Source: Falsiroseomonas sp046052145
GTDB lineage: Bacteria > Pseudomonadota > Alphaproteobacteria > Acetobacterales > Acetobacteraceae
Length of the DNA stretch: 64,000 bases
Direction: 5' to 3'
Assembly (NCBI GenBank): GCA_046052145.1
Contig: JBJOMW010000013.1
Span: forward strand, 1 to 64,000
The position numbers were made by a program, and so were the translations under genes. Each line of letters opens with the position of its first letter. Position 1 is the first letter of the stretch. The notes under the pieces are model-generated. The model was not told the origin of the DNA. It was given only the letters and a program-made list of their open reading frames with translations, and did no database searches. Below, piece by piece: positions 1 through 8,340 of the stretch.

Positions 1-711
1 GGCATCTTCACCAGCAAGGAGAAGGCGTCTGCGCTGCTCGCCGCCGGCGCGCGCAAGGTCATCATCTCCGCGCCTGGCGACAATGCGGATGCGACCATCG
101 TCTATGGCGTGAACCACAAGACGCTGATGAAGGAGATGACGGTCATCTCCAACGCCTCCTGCACCACCAACTGCCTCGCACCGATCGCCAAGGTGCTGCA
201 CGAGAATTTCGGCATCCTGCGCGGCTATATGGTGACCATCCACGCCTATACGGGCGACCAGAACACCGTGGACACGCTGCACAAGGACCTCCATCGCGCG
301 CGCGCCGCGGCGGTCTCGGCAATCCCGACCTCGACGGGTGCGGCCAAGGCGGTGGGCCTCGTGATGCCGGAACTGAAGGGCAAGCTGGATGGTACCGCGA
401 TCCGCATCCCGACGCCGAATGTCTCTCTCGTCAGCCTCGATTTCGTGCCGGCCAAGGACGGCGTGACGAAGGAAGCGGTGAACGCCGCGATGAAGGCCGC
501 GGCCGAGGGCGAGCTGAAGGGCATCCTCGGCTACAACACGCAGCCGCTGGTCTCGATCGACTTCAACCACGACCCGCACAGCTCCACCTTCGATGCGACG
601 CAGACGCAGGTAGTGGATGGCGGGCTCGTGCGCGTGCTGAGCTGGTACGATAACGAGTGGGGTTTCAGCAACCGCATGTCGGATACAGCCGCCCTCTTTG
701 GGCGGCTGTAA
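1..711 (+). CDS. gap: Glyceraldehyde-3-phosphate dehydrogenase, type I (5' end missing)
   Basis: Glycolytic/gluconeogenic enzyme that converts glyceraldehyde 3-phosphate, NAD and phosphate to 1,3-bisphosphoglycerate in the cytoplasm. The frame is open from base 1, so the N-terminal NAD-binding part (about 100 residues of a usual ~335) lies outside the window and 236 residues are visible. The catalytic cysteine sits in the hallmark SNASCTTNCLAP at visible residue 54 (bases 160-162), followed by the usual HAYTGDQ, RARAAA and WYDNEWGFSNRM segments. It ends with TAA inside a terminator hairpin. pgk follows on the same strand, the common gap-pgk order. The family is certain; only the start is unseen. 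Confidence 0.97.
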   Translation, partial: GIFTSKEKASALLAAGARKVIISAPGDNADATIVYGVNHKTLMKEMTVISNASCTTNCLAPIAKVLHENFGILRGYMVTIHAYTGDQNTVDTLHKDLHRARAAAVSAIPTSTGAAKAVGLVMPELKGKLDGTAIRIPTPNVSLVSLDFVPAKDGVTKEAVNAAMKAAAEGELKGILGYNTQPLVSIDFNHDPHSSTFDATQTQVVDGGLVRVLSWYDNEWGFSNRMSDTAALFGRL

Positions 712-735
712 CCGACTGCGGTTGCTTGCTTTTTT
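685..735 (+). terminator. Rho-independent terminator of gap
   Basis: A perfect 10-bp stem (685-694 with 700-709) with a 5-nt loop overlaps the gap stop codon. A second small hairpin (710-714 with 719-723) follows, and then a T-rich run ending in six T at 730-735. The arrangement should stop gap transcripts before pgk, so pgk probably has its own promoter. Confidence 0.75.
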
Positions 736-740
736 GATGC

Positions 741-862
741 CCTCAGACGCCAGGCGCGCGCATCCGCGCGCTTGGCTGCGCGCCACGCACTGGCGCGCCC
801 GGCGTCGCTGATGGTTTGGGCGCGGCGCGCATGCGCGCGCTCGGCCGGCAGGGCCGGCCGCC
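741..862 (+). repeat. Intergenic three-hairpin repeat, copy A
   Basis: First of three copies in the window (others at 8040-8134 and, reversed, 42365-42485). It begins CCTCAGACGCC and ends GCCGGCCGCC. Stem 1 is GCGCGC/GCGCGC (756-761, 766-771) followed by the invariant TTGGCT. A middle palindrome (about 825-838) and a last stem GGCCGGC/GCCGGCC (843-859) follow. Stem sequences differ from the other copies but pairing is kept. It fills the gap-pgk spacer. Function unknown. Confidence 0.7.
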
Positions 863-897
863 CGTTCCGGTCTTGTTAGCTTGGGAGATGCTGACCG

Positions 898-2091
898 ATG
901 CCCCGCTTCCGCACGCTCGATGACCTCTCGCCGGCCGGCAAGCGGGTGCTGCTGCGCGCCGACCTGAATGTGCCCGTGCGCGACGGCAGGATCACCGACC
1001 GCACGCGCATCGAGCGCCTGTCGCCCACCATCCGCGAACTGGCCGAGGCAGGCGCGCGTGTCATCGTCTGCAGCCATTTCGACCGGCCCAAGGGCAAGCG
1101 CGTGCCAGAGATGTCGCTGCACCCGATGGTGGAGGCGCTCGCCACCGCCCTCGGCCGGCCCGTCGCCTGGGCCGATGACTGCATCGGCCCCGCCGCCGAG
1201 GCCGCCGCCGCCGCGCTCCAGGATGGCGATGTGCTGCTGGTCGAGAACACCCGCTACCACGCCGGCGAGGAGAAGAACGACCCGGCGCTTGCCGCGGGCC
1301 TCGCGCAGCTCGCCGATGTCTTCGTCAACGACGCCTTCTCCGCCGCGCACCGTGCGCATGCCTCGACCGAAGGTGTCGCGCGCCTGCTGCCGAGCTATGC
1401 GGGGCGGCTGATGCAGGCCGAGTTGGAGGCGCTGGACGCCGCCCTCGGCAATCCCGCGCGGCCGGTGGTCGCGATTGTCGGTGGATCGAAGGTCTCGACC
1501 AAGCTCGACCTGCTCGGGAACCTGTCGAAGAAGGTGGATGTGCTGGTGATCGGCGGCGCGATGGCCAACACCTTCCTCGCCGCCCAGGGCCACGCCATGG
1601 GCCGGTCGCTGCAGGAAGCGGAGATGCACGACACGGCCCGGAAGATCCTGGCCGAGGCCGCGGCCGGCGGCTGCGAGATCCTGCTGCCCGAAGACCTCGT
1701 CGTCGCCGCTGAATTCGCCGCCAACCCGCCGACGAAAACCGTCGCGGCCGACAGCGTGCCAGAGGGGATGATGGCGCTCGATGTCGGGCCGGAGACGGTC
1801 GCGGCGATCGAGCAGCGCCTCCGGCGTGCCTCCACCCTGGTCTGGAACGGCCCCCTCGGCGCCTTCGAAACGCCGCCCTTCGACGCGGCGACCGTGACGC
1901 TGGCGCAGTCGGTGGCGGGGCTGACGGCCTCCGCCGGGCTGAAATCCATCGCGGGCGGGGGCGACACCGTCTCGGCACTGAAGCATGCGGGCGTGGCGGA
2001 GCGGATGACCTATGTCTCGGCCGCCGGCGGTGCCTTCCTGGAATGGCTGGAGGGCAAGACCCTGCCGGGCGTCGCAGCGCTGGAAGGCTGA
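898..2091 (+). CDS. pgk: Phosphoglycerate kinase
   Basis: Transfers the acyl phosphate of 1,3-bisphosphoglycerate to ADP, giving 3-phosphoglycerate and ATP. The 397-residue product has the usual full length. Substrate-site segments are visible: RADLNVP near residue 20, SHFDRPKG near 59 (SHLGRPKG in most family members), NDAFSAAHRAHAST near 144, GGSKVSTK near 195 and the nucleotide loop GGGDTV near 352. The ATG at 898 is preceded by a GGGAG sequence; an upstream ATG at 888 is out of frame. It lies downstream of gap but is separated from it by a terminator and a repeat element. A weak GC hairpin (2101-2120) follows the stop. Confidence 0.97.
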   Translation: MPRFRTLDDLSPAGKRVLLRADLNVPVRDGRITDRTRIERLSPTIRELAEAGARVIVCSHFDRPKGKRVPEMSLHPMVEALATALGRPVAWADDCIGPAAEAAAAALQDGDVLLVENTRYHAGEEKNDPALAAGLAQLADVFVNDAFSAAHRAHASTEGVARLLPSYAGRLMQAELEALDAALGNPARPVVAIVGGSKVSTKLDLLGNLSKKVDVLVIGGAMANTFLAAQGHAMGRSLQEAEMHDTARKILAEAAAGGCEILLPEDLVVAAEFAANPPTKTVAADSVPEGMMALDVGPETVAAIEQRLRRASTLVWNGPLGAFETPPFDAATVTLAQSVAGLTASAGLKSIAGGGDTVSALKHAGVAERMTYVSAAGGAFLEWLEGKTLPGVAALEG

Positions 2092-2286
2092 GCGGAGCGA
2101 GCGGCGGGGCAACTCGCCGCCCGGTCGTTAAGCTCTGCACTCTCTGCCACCAGGGATTGCTGGACCGCGAATGGGTCGGCCGGGCATGCTGGCGGCATGC
2201 GCCTGATCCGGCTGTCGCGCCGCCCTGCCCCGTCCCGCGCCGCCGGATTAACCCGGCGTTCAGATCTTCGCGGCATCGTGTTGCGC

Positions 2287-2475
2287 ATGATCAGCCTCAA
2301 CTCCCTTGCCGCCTTCACCGCCGAGGTCTCGCGCCTGCAGGCGCCGGCCCAGGCCCGTGCTGCGAGCAGCACCCCCACCACCACCGCGCCGGAGGCGCCC
2401 CGGCGGCTCGACGCCTTGCCGCCCCAGCCCGCCTCCCCGCTGCCGCGCGGTTCGCTGCTGGACCTGCGCGTCTGA
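2287..2475 (+). CDS. Small proline-rich hypothetical protein
   Basis: A 62-residue product with no recognised domain. The start used is the ATG at 2287 (an upstream in-frame ATG at 2197 would add 30 Arg-rich residues). The protein has an Ala/Arg-rich N-terminal helix, a Thr/Pro stretch and a C-terminal end, LPRGSLLDLRV, that looks more like a constrained motif than random sequence. It sits alone between pgk and the NUDIX gene on the same strand. No clear Shine-Dalgarno is visible. It could be a chance ORF in GC-rich DNA. Confidence 0.45.
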   Translation: MISLNSLAAFTAEVSRLQAPAQARAASSTPTTTAPEAPRRLDALPPQPASPLPRGSLLDLRV

Positions 2476-2564
2476 TAGGGGCGGGGCATCCCGCATCTTC
2501 AGCGGAACGTTCCGACGCTGGCGGGGGCCTTGCAGGCGGCGCAGCCTCGTCCCACCCTTTCGCC

Positions 2565-3116
2565 ATGTCTGCTGGCGTCGCCAATTTTGTCCGCCGCGTT
2601 CCCGAAGGGGAGGACCGCGAACGCCTGATCTGCGGCGATTGCGGCTTCGTCGCCTATGAAAACCCGAAGATCGTCACCGGCTCCGTCGTCGCGGTGGACG
2701 GCAAGATCATGCTCTGCCGCCGCGCCATCGAGCCGCGCCGCGGCTTCTGGACTATCCCGGCCGGCTATATGGAGCTCGGCGAGACGGTCGAGGAAGCCGC
2801 AAGGCGCGAGGCGCAGGAAGAAGCCTGCGCCGACATCGCCCTCGATGGCGTCCTTGCGCTGTATTCGATCGCCCGGATCGGCCAGGTGCAGGTGCTGTTC
2901 CGCGCCCACCTCGCCACGCCCGGCTTCGCCCCGGGGCCGGAAAGCCTGGAGGTCAGGCTGTTCGCCTGGGACGAGATCCCCTGGGACGAGCTGGCCTTTC
3001 CCTCGGTCCATTGGGTGCTGCAGGCCTGGGCCGAGGCCGGCCCGGGCCCGCTCGGCGCGCCCCGCACCAACCCGCCAGAGGATCTGCGCGGCATGCACAA
3101 GCTGGCCGACGCGTGA
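2565..3116 (+). CDS. NUDIX hydrolase with N-terminal zinc-ribbon-like segment
   Basis: Predicted cytoplasmic pyrophosphohydrolase of 183 residues; the substrate (nucleotide sugar, NADH or similar) cannot be told from sequence. The first part carries a CGDC pair followed by YENPKIV, the short ribbon seen before the NUDIX fold in one subgroup. The NUDIX box lies near residues 69-91: G-x5-E-x7-REAQEE. The Gly expected two residues after the EE pair is Cys here (EEACADI), while the metal-binding REAQEE glutamates are intact. The start is the ATG at 2565; the frame stays open upstream to 2043 without a better start. The stop overlaps the GTG of the next gene. Confidence 0.88.
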   Translation: MSAGVANFVRRVPEGEDRERLICGDCGFVAYENPKIVTGSVVAVDGKIMLCRRAIEPRRGFWTIPAGYMELGETVEEAARREAQEEACADIALDGVLALYSIARIGQVQVLFRAHLATPGFAPGPESLEVRLFAWDEIPWDELAFPSVHWVLQAWAEAGPGPLGAPRTNPPEDLRGMHKLADA

Positions 3117-3553
3117 GGCGCTTCGCGTCCCTGCTGCTGACCCTGCTGGCCGCCGGCACTGCCGTGCCGCAGATGGCGGCCGCACAGCTCGCGGAGCGCG
3201 GCCCAAGTGCCGCGGCCTCCCCCGCCGCGCGGCCCTTCGGCGGCACGCCCGGCCAGCCGCGCCTGACGCCGACGCTGCAGGAGCCCTTCGGCACGGTACT
3301 GCCCAACGCCAGCCGCCTGCGCAGCGAGCCCGCCCCGATCCCCAATCGCGACATCGAGGCTCCACCCAGCCCGCTCGCCTCGGGCGACGCTGCCGCGCGG
3401 CTGGAGCCGATGCTGCTGCCGCCCGAGCGCGGCCAGGGCATGACCTTCGGGCGCGAGCATCTGCGCGCCACCGGCGTGGACAGGCCCTTCGACAATATCG
3501 TGCCCGGCGCTCGGCTCCGGATTCCCTTCGAGAGCAGCAGCGGGCGGCAGTAG
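3113..3553 (+). CDS. Small exported hypothetical protein
   Basis: A 146-residue protein with a signal peptide: MRRF, a hydrophobic stretch of about 15 residues, then AAAQ as a likely cleavage site near residue 24. The remainder is Pro/Ala/Arg-rich with no recognised fold. The GTG at 3113 overlaps the NUDIX stop codon (GTGA), which suggests translational coupling. It converges with ftsY, whose stop is at 3577. Function unknown; periplasmic location inferred from the signal peptide. Confidence 0.65.
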   Translation: MRRFASLLLTLLAAGTAVPQMAAAQLAERGPSAAASPAARPFGGTPGQPRLTPTLQEPFGTVLPNASRLRSEPAPIPNRDIEAPPSPLASGDAAARLEPMLLPPERGQGMTFGREHLRATGVDRPFDNIVPGARLRIPFESSSGRQ

Positions 3554-3576
3554 CGCCGCCACCGCCCCCCCTCCGC

Positions 3577-4710
3577 TCATTCGAGCCCGACCAGCCCCCG
3601 CGCGAAGTCCCGCGCCTCGAAGGGGCGGAGGTCGTCGGCCTTTTCGCCGACACCGACCACATGCACCGGCAGGCCGAATTCCTGCGCCAGCGCCACGACG
3701 ACGCCGCCCTTGGCGCTGCCATCGAGCTTGGTGACGGCGAGACCATTCACCTCGACCATCTCCCGAAACACCTTCACCTGGCTCAGCGCATTCTGGCCGG
3801 TGGTGGCATCGAGCGTCAGCAGCACGGAATGCGGCGCGGTCTCGTCGAGGCGACGGATGACGCGCACGACCTTGCGCAGCTCCTCCATCAGCGCGGCCTT
3901 GTTGTGCAGCCGGCCGGCAGTGTCCACCAGCAGCACATCCATCCCTTCGGCCTTGGCGCGTTGCAGCGCGTCATGCGCGAGGCCCGCGGCGTCGGCCCCC
4001 ATCTTCGCTGGCGCGACCACGGGGCAGCCGGTGCGCTCGCCCCAGATCTGCAGCTGCTCGACGGCGGCGGCGCGGAAGGTGTCGCCGGCGGCAAACATCA
4101 CCTTCAGGCCCTGCCGACGCCATTGCTGGCCGAGCTTCGCGATGGTCGTCGTTTTGCCCGTACCGTTCACGCCGACCACCAGCACGACATGCGGCGCGTG
4201 GCCAGGATTGATCACCAGCGGCTGCGCGACGGGGGCGAGGATTTCGGCAATGCTCTCGGCGAGCGTCGCCTTCACCTCCTCGTCGGTGACCTCCTTGCCG
4301 AAGCGGGTCTTGCGGAACCCGTCCACGATGCGCTGCGCGGCAGGCAGGCCGAGATCGGCGGCGATCAGAGTCTCCTCCAGCTCCTCCAGCGCCTCATCGT
4401 CGAGGCGGCGCTTGCGGAAGACGGTGGTGATCGCCTCGGTGAGCTTGGCAGTGGAGCGCGAGAGGCCCGCCTTCAGGCGCGCGAACCAGCCGCCCGACTG
4501 CTCGGGCGCGGGTTCGGCCGTCGGTTCGGGCGTCGGTTCAGTTATGGGCTCCGGCACGCGCTCCGGCGCGGGCGCGGGCATGGTGGCCTCCACCGGCTCC
4601 GGCGGCGGCGCCGGCGGAGCTGGCAGTTCGACCTCGGCGGCTGGGGGCGGCGGCGCCTCGCCTTGCGGGCTGCGGCCACGCAGCCGGTCCAGAAAACCCT
4701 TCAATGCCAT
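3577..4710 (-). CDS. ftsY: Signal recognition particle receptor FtsY
   Basis: SRP receptor GTPase that pairs with Ffh to deliver ribosome-nascent chain complexes to the membrane. The 377 residues comprise a Pro/Glu-rich acidic A region (about 1-72), a helical N domain (about 75-165) and the G domain. The P-loop GVNGTGKTTT is at 180-189, followed by the DTAGR box and the TKLDGSAKGG specificity motif. It is last in the dapF-mtaB-ftsY run, 59 bp after the mtaB stop, as in many alphaproteobacteria. Its partner ffh is at 40794-42179. Confidence 0.97.
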   Translation of the reverse strand: MALKGFLDRLRGRSPQGEAPPPPAAEVELPAPPAPPPEPVEATMPAPAPERVPEPITEPTPEPTAEPAPEQSGGWFARLKAGLSRSTAKLTEAITTVFRKRRLDDEALEELEETLIAADLGLPAAQRIVDGFRKTRFGKEVTDEEVKATLAESIAEILAPVAQPLVINPGHAPHVVLVVGVNGTGKTTTIAKLGQQWRRQGLKVMFAAGDTFRAAAVEQLQIWGERTGCPVVAPAKMGADAAGLAHDALQRAKAEGMDVLLVDTAGRLHNKAALMEELRKVVRVIRRLDETAPHSVLLTLDATTGQNALSQVKVFREMVEVNGLAVTKLDGSAKGGVVVALAQEFGLPVHVVGVGEKADDLRPFEARDFARGLVGLE

Positions 4711-4769
4711 GTGTCAGGCCTTCGGTCGGCGAAGCGCGCGCGGCGCGCGGGGCCGTGCCTCGGTGGTTG

Positions 4770-6011
4770 TCATGCAGCCTCTCCGATCAGGCCGTCATCA
4801 TCGCAGGCAACGGCACGCAGCGCGCGAAGTTCGCCGACGCTGCCCTCCGCGCCGCGCAGCCGGACGGGTGCGAATTGCGCGCTGTGGCCGCGATGGCCGC
4901 GTTCCAGCAGCACCTGCTCCACCACGCCGATCCGGCTTTCATAGAGCCGCCGCGCCGCGCGCCGCCCGGCCTCGCGCAGACGCGCCGCACGCTCGCGCCG
5001 GACCGGCACGGGCAGTTGCGGCATGCGCGCGGCCGGCGTGCCGGGCCGCTCGGAATAGGGAAAGACATGCAGGAAGGAGAGACCGCAGGCCTCGACCATG
5101 GCGAGCATCGTGGCGAAATCCGCCTCCGTCTCGGTCGGGAAGCCGGCGATGAGATCGGCGCCGAAGACGATGTCAGGCCGCAGCCGGCGCGCGCGGTCAC
5201 ACAACGCCCGCGCATCGGCGCCGAGATGCCGGCGCTTCATCCGCTTCAGGATCAGATCGGCCCCATGCTGCAGCGACAGGTGCAGATGCGGCATCAGCCG
5301 CGGCTCCTCCGCGATCAGCCGCCAGAGATCGTCATCCATCCCGACTGGATCGAGCGAGGAGAGGCGGAGCCGCGGCAAATCCGGCACCAGCGCCAAAAGC
5401 CGCCGCGCGAGTTGGCCTAGGCTCGGCTGCCCCGGCAGGTCGGGGCCGTAGCTGGCGATATCCACGCCAGTCAGCACCACTTCGCGGTAGCCGCGCGCGA
5501 CGAGGGCGCGGACCTGCTCCACCACCGCGCCGATCGGGACGGAGCGCGACGAGCCGCGGCCATAGGGGATGACGCAGAAGGTGCAGCGATGGTCACAGCC
5601 CTGCTGCACCTGCACGAAGGCCCGCGCACGCCCGACGAAATCGGTGACGAGATGCGCCGCCGTCTCCCGCGCTGCCATGATGTCGCTGACGGGCGCGGGC
5701 GTATCCAGCGCCGCCCAGTGTTCGGGCTTCAGCTTGTCGGCATTGCCGATGACGCGCGCCACACCCGGCAGCCCGGCCCAGCGCTCGGGCGCGATCTGCG
5801 CGGCGCAGCCGGTGACGATGATGCGCCGGCCGGGATGCTGGCGCGCGGCCCTGCGGATCGCCTGGCGGGCCTGGGCCTCGGCTTCGGCGGTGACGGCGCA
5901 GGTGTTGACGATGATCGCATCCGCCTGGCCGGCGCCGGCGGCAAGGGCGCGCATCGCTTCCGACTCATAGGCGTTGAGCCGGCAGCCGAAGTTCAGCACC
6001 TCCGGCGTCAT
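4770..6011 (-). CDS. mtaB: tRNA t6A37 methylthiotransferase MtaB
   Basis: Radical-SAM enzyme that adds a methylthio group to N6-threonylcarbamoyladenosine at tRNA position 37. The product is 413 residues. The N-terminal UPF0004 domain supplies three cluster cysteines (C10, C38, C69). The radical-SAM cluster CDHRCTFC lies at 139-146, followed by a C-terminal TRAM-like region. The reading frame is open far upstream (to 6500), but the ATG at 6011 overlaps the dapF stop as ATGA and the conserved FGCRLN begins right after it, so this start is preferred. MiaB is the alternative family, but the short linker and N-terminus fit MtaB. Confidence 0.93.
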   Translation of the reverse strand: MTPEVLNFGCRLNAYESEAMRALAAGAGQADAIIVNTCAVTAEAEAQARQAIRRAARQHPGRRIIVTGCAAQIAPERWAGLPGVARVIGNADKLKPEHWAALDTPAPVSDIMAARETAAHLVTDFVGRARAFVQVQQGCDHRCTFCVIPYGRGSSRSVPIGAVVEQVRALVARGYREVVLTGVDIASYGPDLPGQPSLGQLARRLLALVPDLPRLRLSSLDPVGMDDDLWRLIAEEPRLMPHLHLSLQHGADLILKRMKRRHLGADARALCDRARRLRPDIVFGADLIAGFPTETEADFATMLAMVEACGLSFLHVFPYSERPGTPAARMPQLPVPVRRERAARLREAGRRAARRLYESRIGVVEQVLLERGHRGHSAQFAPVRLRGAEGSVGELRALRAVACDDDGLIGEAA

Positions 6012-6832
6012 GAGAGGCGCGCGAGGTCGATCTCGCCGGTGAAGGCGGTGGCGACGGGGCCGGTCATCAGCACATGCCCATCCGCGCGCCACTCCATCTC
6101 GAGCGGACCGCCCGGCAGCTCGACCGTGGCGCGCCGCCCCGTCAGCCCGCGGCGCGCGGCGTTGACGATGGTCGCACACGCCCCGGAGCCGCAGGCGAGC
6201 GTCATCCCCGCCCCCCTCTCCCACATCACCAGGCGGATGCGATCCGGGGCCAGGATCTGGGCGAAGCCGATATTGGCGCGGTCGGGGAAGATCGCGTGGC
6301 GTTCCAGACGCGGCCCGATCTCGGCAACCGGGATGGCGCCGATGTCGTTGACGAAGAAGGTCGCATGCGGGTTGCCCATGGAGCAGGCCGCGGGGTCCGC
6401 GACCGGCCCGAGCGTGATCGGCAGGTGCAGCGTATCCGCCTCCTGCGCCAGCGGCACGTCCTGCCAGCCAAGGCGCGCGGGGCCCATATCGGCGCGCCAC
6501 AGGCCACCGGGCAGACGCTCCACCGGCAGGTCGCCGGCAATGGTGCGCACCACGACGCGGTCCTTGCCTGCCTCATCCGCGACGAGGGAGGCGATGCAGC
6601 GCGTGGCATTGCCGCAGGCACCGGCCTCGGACCCGTCGGGGTTAAGGATGCGCATGAAGACATCGGCGCCCTCTCCGGGCGGCTCCATGACGATCAGCTG
6701 GTCGAAGCCGACGCCCGTGTAGCGGTTGCCGATGGCGCGCGCCGCCTCCGGCGTCACGGCCAGTGGCCGGGCGCGCGCATCCAGCACGACGAAGTCGTTG
6801 CCGAGCCCGTGCATCTTCCGAAAGGCGACCAT
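6008..6832 (-). CDS. dapF: Diaminopimelate epimerase
   Basis: Converts LL-diaminopimelate to the meso form for lysine and peptidoglycan synthesis, without a cofactor. The length of 274 residues is standard. The two catalytic cysteines are C73 (GACGNATRC) and C214 (ACGSGACA). The start MVAFRKMHGLGNDF matches the family N-terminus; an upstream ATG at 6907 would add 25 unrelated residues. A TATATG box lies 8 nt upstream of the ATG, with TTCCGG 17 bp further up, so a leaderless transcript is possible. It is the first gene of dapF-mtaB-ftsY. Confidence 0.97.
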   Translation of the reverse strand: MVAFRKMHGLGNDFVVLDARARPLAVTPEAARAIGNRYTGVGFDQLIVMEPPGEGADVFMRILNPDGSEAGACGNATRCIASLVADEAGKDRVVVRTIAGDLPVERLPGGLWRADMGPARLGWQDVPLAQEADTLHLPITLGPVADPAACSMGNPHATFFVNDIGAIPVAEIGPRLERHAIFPDRANIGFAQILAPDRIRLVMWERGAGMTLACGSGACATIVNAARRGLTGRRATVELPGGPLEMEWRADGHVLMTGPVATAFTGEIDLARLS

Positions 6833-6840
6833 AGCTTCCG

Positions 6841-6869
6841 CATATAGAGCGGCGGGGGATGCGCCGGAA
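6841..6869 (-). promoter_or_regulatory. Predicted dapF promoter
   Basis: Reading on the minus strand, TTCCGG (6864-6869) and TATATG (6841-6846) are separated by 17 bp. Only 8 nt lie between the -10 box and the dapF ATG, which would give a leaderless or nearly leaderless mRNA. The prediction rests on sequence and spacing only. Confidence 0.45.
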
Positions 6870-6976
6870 CCCGCAAGGCACGATGGCAGGGCGGAGGATA
6901 CGCACATCGCGGCCCTGGCGCGGTGGAGAACAACATCACCCCGCCCAAGCCGCGAGTTAACAGAAATTTCTTTCGA

Positions 6977-7004
6977 TTGCGTACATGAACGGCCCCACTA
7001 GAAG
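6977..7004 (+). promoter_or_regulatory. Predicted promoter of the ATP-grasp gene
   Basis: TTGCGT (6977-6982) and TAGAAG (6999-7004) with a 16-bp spacer, in a locally AT-richer stretch, 33 nt before the GTG start at 7038. The same TTGCGN/TANNNN pattern precedes rpmI, infC and tRNA-Arg. Confidence 0.45.
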
Positions 7005-7037
7005 AAACTTCCAGATTTGCCCCCACGGAGCCGCCGC

Positions 7038-8006
7038 GTGACCAAAATTCATGTCATCCACGAGAACGACGCCTGGGTCGTGCCGCTGCGCGCGGCCTTC
7101 GCCACACTCGGCGCGCCGGCCGAGGAATGGTTCCTCGACACCGGCCTGATCGACCTGACGCGCCCGCCGCCGGAGGGCGTCTTCTACAACCGGATGAGCG
7201 CTTCCTCGCACACGCGCGGGCACACCTATGCGCCGGAATATGCCGGCGCGGTCATCGAATGGCTGGAGCGGCACGGGCGGACGGTGGTGAATGGTCGCCG
7301 CGCGCTGCAGCTCGAACTGTCCAAGGTCGCGCAGTATCAGGCGCTGGCCGCGCATGGCATCCCGACGCCCGACACCATCGCCGTCGTCGGCACGGCGCAG
7401 ATCCCCGAAGCGGCCCGGCGGCTCGGCTTCCCGCTGATCCTGAAGCACAACCGCGCCGGCAAGGGCTTAGGCGTGCGGCTGGTCCGCAGCGAGGCGGGGC
7501 TGGCCGAGGCGCTCGCGGTCATCGCGGCCGACCCCGACCCCTTCGCGCATCCGCGCGACGGCATCTGGCTGGTCCAGCGCTATGTGGAGGCGCCCGCCCC
7601 CTTCATCACGCGGGCCGAGTTCATCGGCGGGCGCTTTCTCTATGCCGTGCGGGTGGACACCTCCGAGGGCTTCGAGCTCTGCCCGGCGGATGCCTGCCAG
7701 GTGGGCGAAGGGGCTGTCTGCCCGGCCGTCGCCCCGGGGGAGAAGTTCCGCATCGTGGAGGGCTTCGCCCACCCGCTGCTGCACCGGATGGAAGCCTTCC
7801 TCACCGCGAACGGGATCGGCGTCGGCGCCATCGAGTTCATCACCGACCGCGAGGGCCGGACCTTCGCCTATGATGTGAACACGAACACCAACTACAACGC
7901 CGAGGCCGAGCGGCGGGCGGGGCGCGAAGGGGCGCGGACCGGGATGGGGGCGGTAGCCGCCCACCTGACCGAGTTGCTGCGCCGCCAGCTGCCCAAGGCC
8001 GCTTAA
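7038..8006 (+). CDS. ATP-grasp family protein (RimK-like carboxylate-amine ligase)
   Basis: A 322-residue predicted cytoplasmic ligase that would activate a carboxylate with ATP and join it to an amine or thiol; the substrate is unknown. The middle shows the ATP-grasp lysine segment (LILKHNRAGKGLGVRL, near residue 140), the EAPAPFITRAEFIGG strand and a C-terminal metal site (GAIEFI...FAYDVNTNTNYN), in which the conserved E and N residues bind Mg. The start is the GTG at 7038, 8 nt after GGAG; the frame extends only seven codons further up. It stands alone between the divergent dapF operon and the ribosomal operon. RimK or a peptide-tag ligase are equally possible. Confidence 0.8.
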   Translation: MTKIHVIHENDAWVVPLRAAFATLGAPAEEWFLDTGLIDLTRPPPEGVFYNRMSASSHTRGHTYAPEYAGAVIEWLERHGRTVVNGRRALQLELSKVAQYQALAAHGIPTPDTIAVVGTAQIPEAARRLGFPLILKHNRAGKGLGVRLVRSEAGLAEALAVIAADPDPFAHPRDGIWLVQRYVEAPAPFITRAEFIGGRFLYAVRVDTSEGFELCPADACQVGEGAVCPAVAPGEKFRIVEGFAHPLLHRMEAFLTANGIGVGAIEFITDREGRTFAYDVNTNTNYNAEAERRAGREGARTGMGAVAAHLTELLRRQLPKAA

Positions 8007-8013
8007 TGTTGCC

Positions 8014-8039
8014 GGCGGGAATGCTACCGCATTCCCGCC
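8014..8039 (+). terminator. Hairpin after the ATP-grasp gene
   Basis: Perfect 11-bp inverted repeat (8014-8024 with 8029-8039) with a 4-nt loop, 8 bp after the stop codon. No T-run follows, so it is either an imperfect terminator or an RNA-stabilising hairpin. It directly abuts repeat copy B. Confidence 0.5.
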
Positions 8040-8134
8040 CCTCAAGCGCCGGCGCGCCCTCCGGGCGCTTGGCTCGCCGGACAACCGGCGGGCCGCATTC
8101 GCGGCCTCGGCCGGCGTGAAGAACGCCGGCCGCC
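8040..8134 (+). repeat. Intergenic three-hairpin repeat, copy B
   Basis: Shortest copy of the family. It begins CCTCAAGCGCC and ends GCCGGCCGCC. Stem 1 is GCGCCC/GGGCGC (8054-8059, 8063-8068) with loop TCC, again followed by TTGGCT. The middle palindrome is GGCCGCATTCGCGGCC, identical to copy C. The last stem is GGCCGGC/GCCGGCC with a 9-nt loop. It lies between the ATP-grasp gene and the rpmI promoter. Confidence 0.7.
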
Positions 8135-8192
8135 ATCGGATCACCACCAACGCGGCGCGTTAAGGGAACGCTGGACCGGTCCAGGGGGCCGC

Positions 8193-8221
8193 TTGCGCGG
8201 GGGCTAGGGGCGGACTATACG
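8193..8221 (+). promoter_or_regulatory. Predicted promoter of rpmI-rplT
   Basis: TTGCGC (8193-8198) and TATACG (8216-8221) with a 17-bp spacer. It leaves an untranslated leader of about 110 nt before rpmI, which is GC-rich and ends with a strong GAGGAGGG Shine-Dalgarno. In other bacteria such leaders mediate L20 feedback; no specific L20 site could be identified here. Confidence 0.55.
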
Positions 8222-8340
8222 CCCCGCTCCCCGCGCCGTGGCCTTATGGACATGCCCGGCCGGCCCAGCCCCCATGCCGCATGGTGCGGCCCCTGCTTCG
8301 GTAGGGCGCAAGATGGGGGCAATGACCCGAGGAGGGCCAA

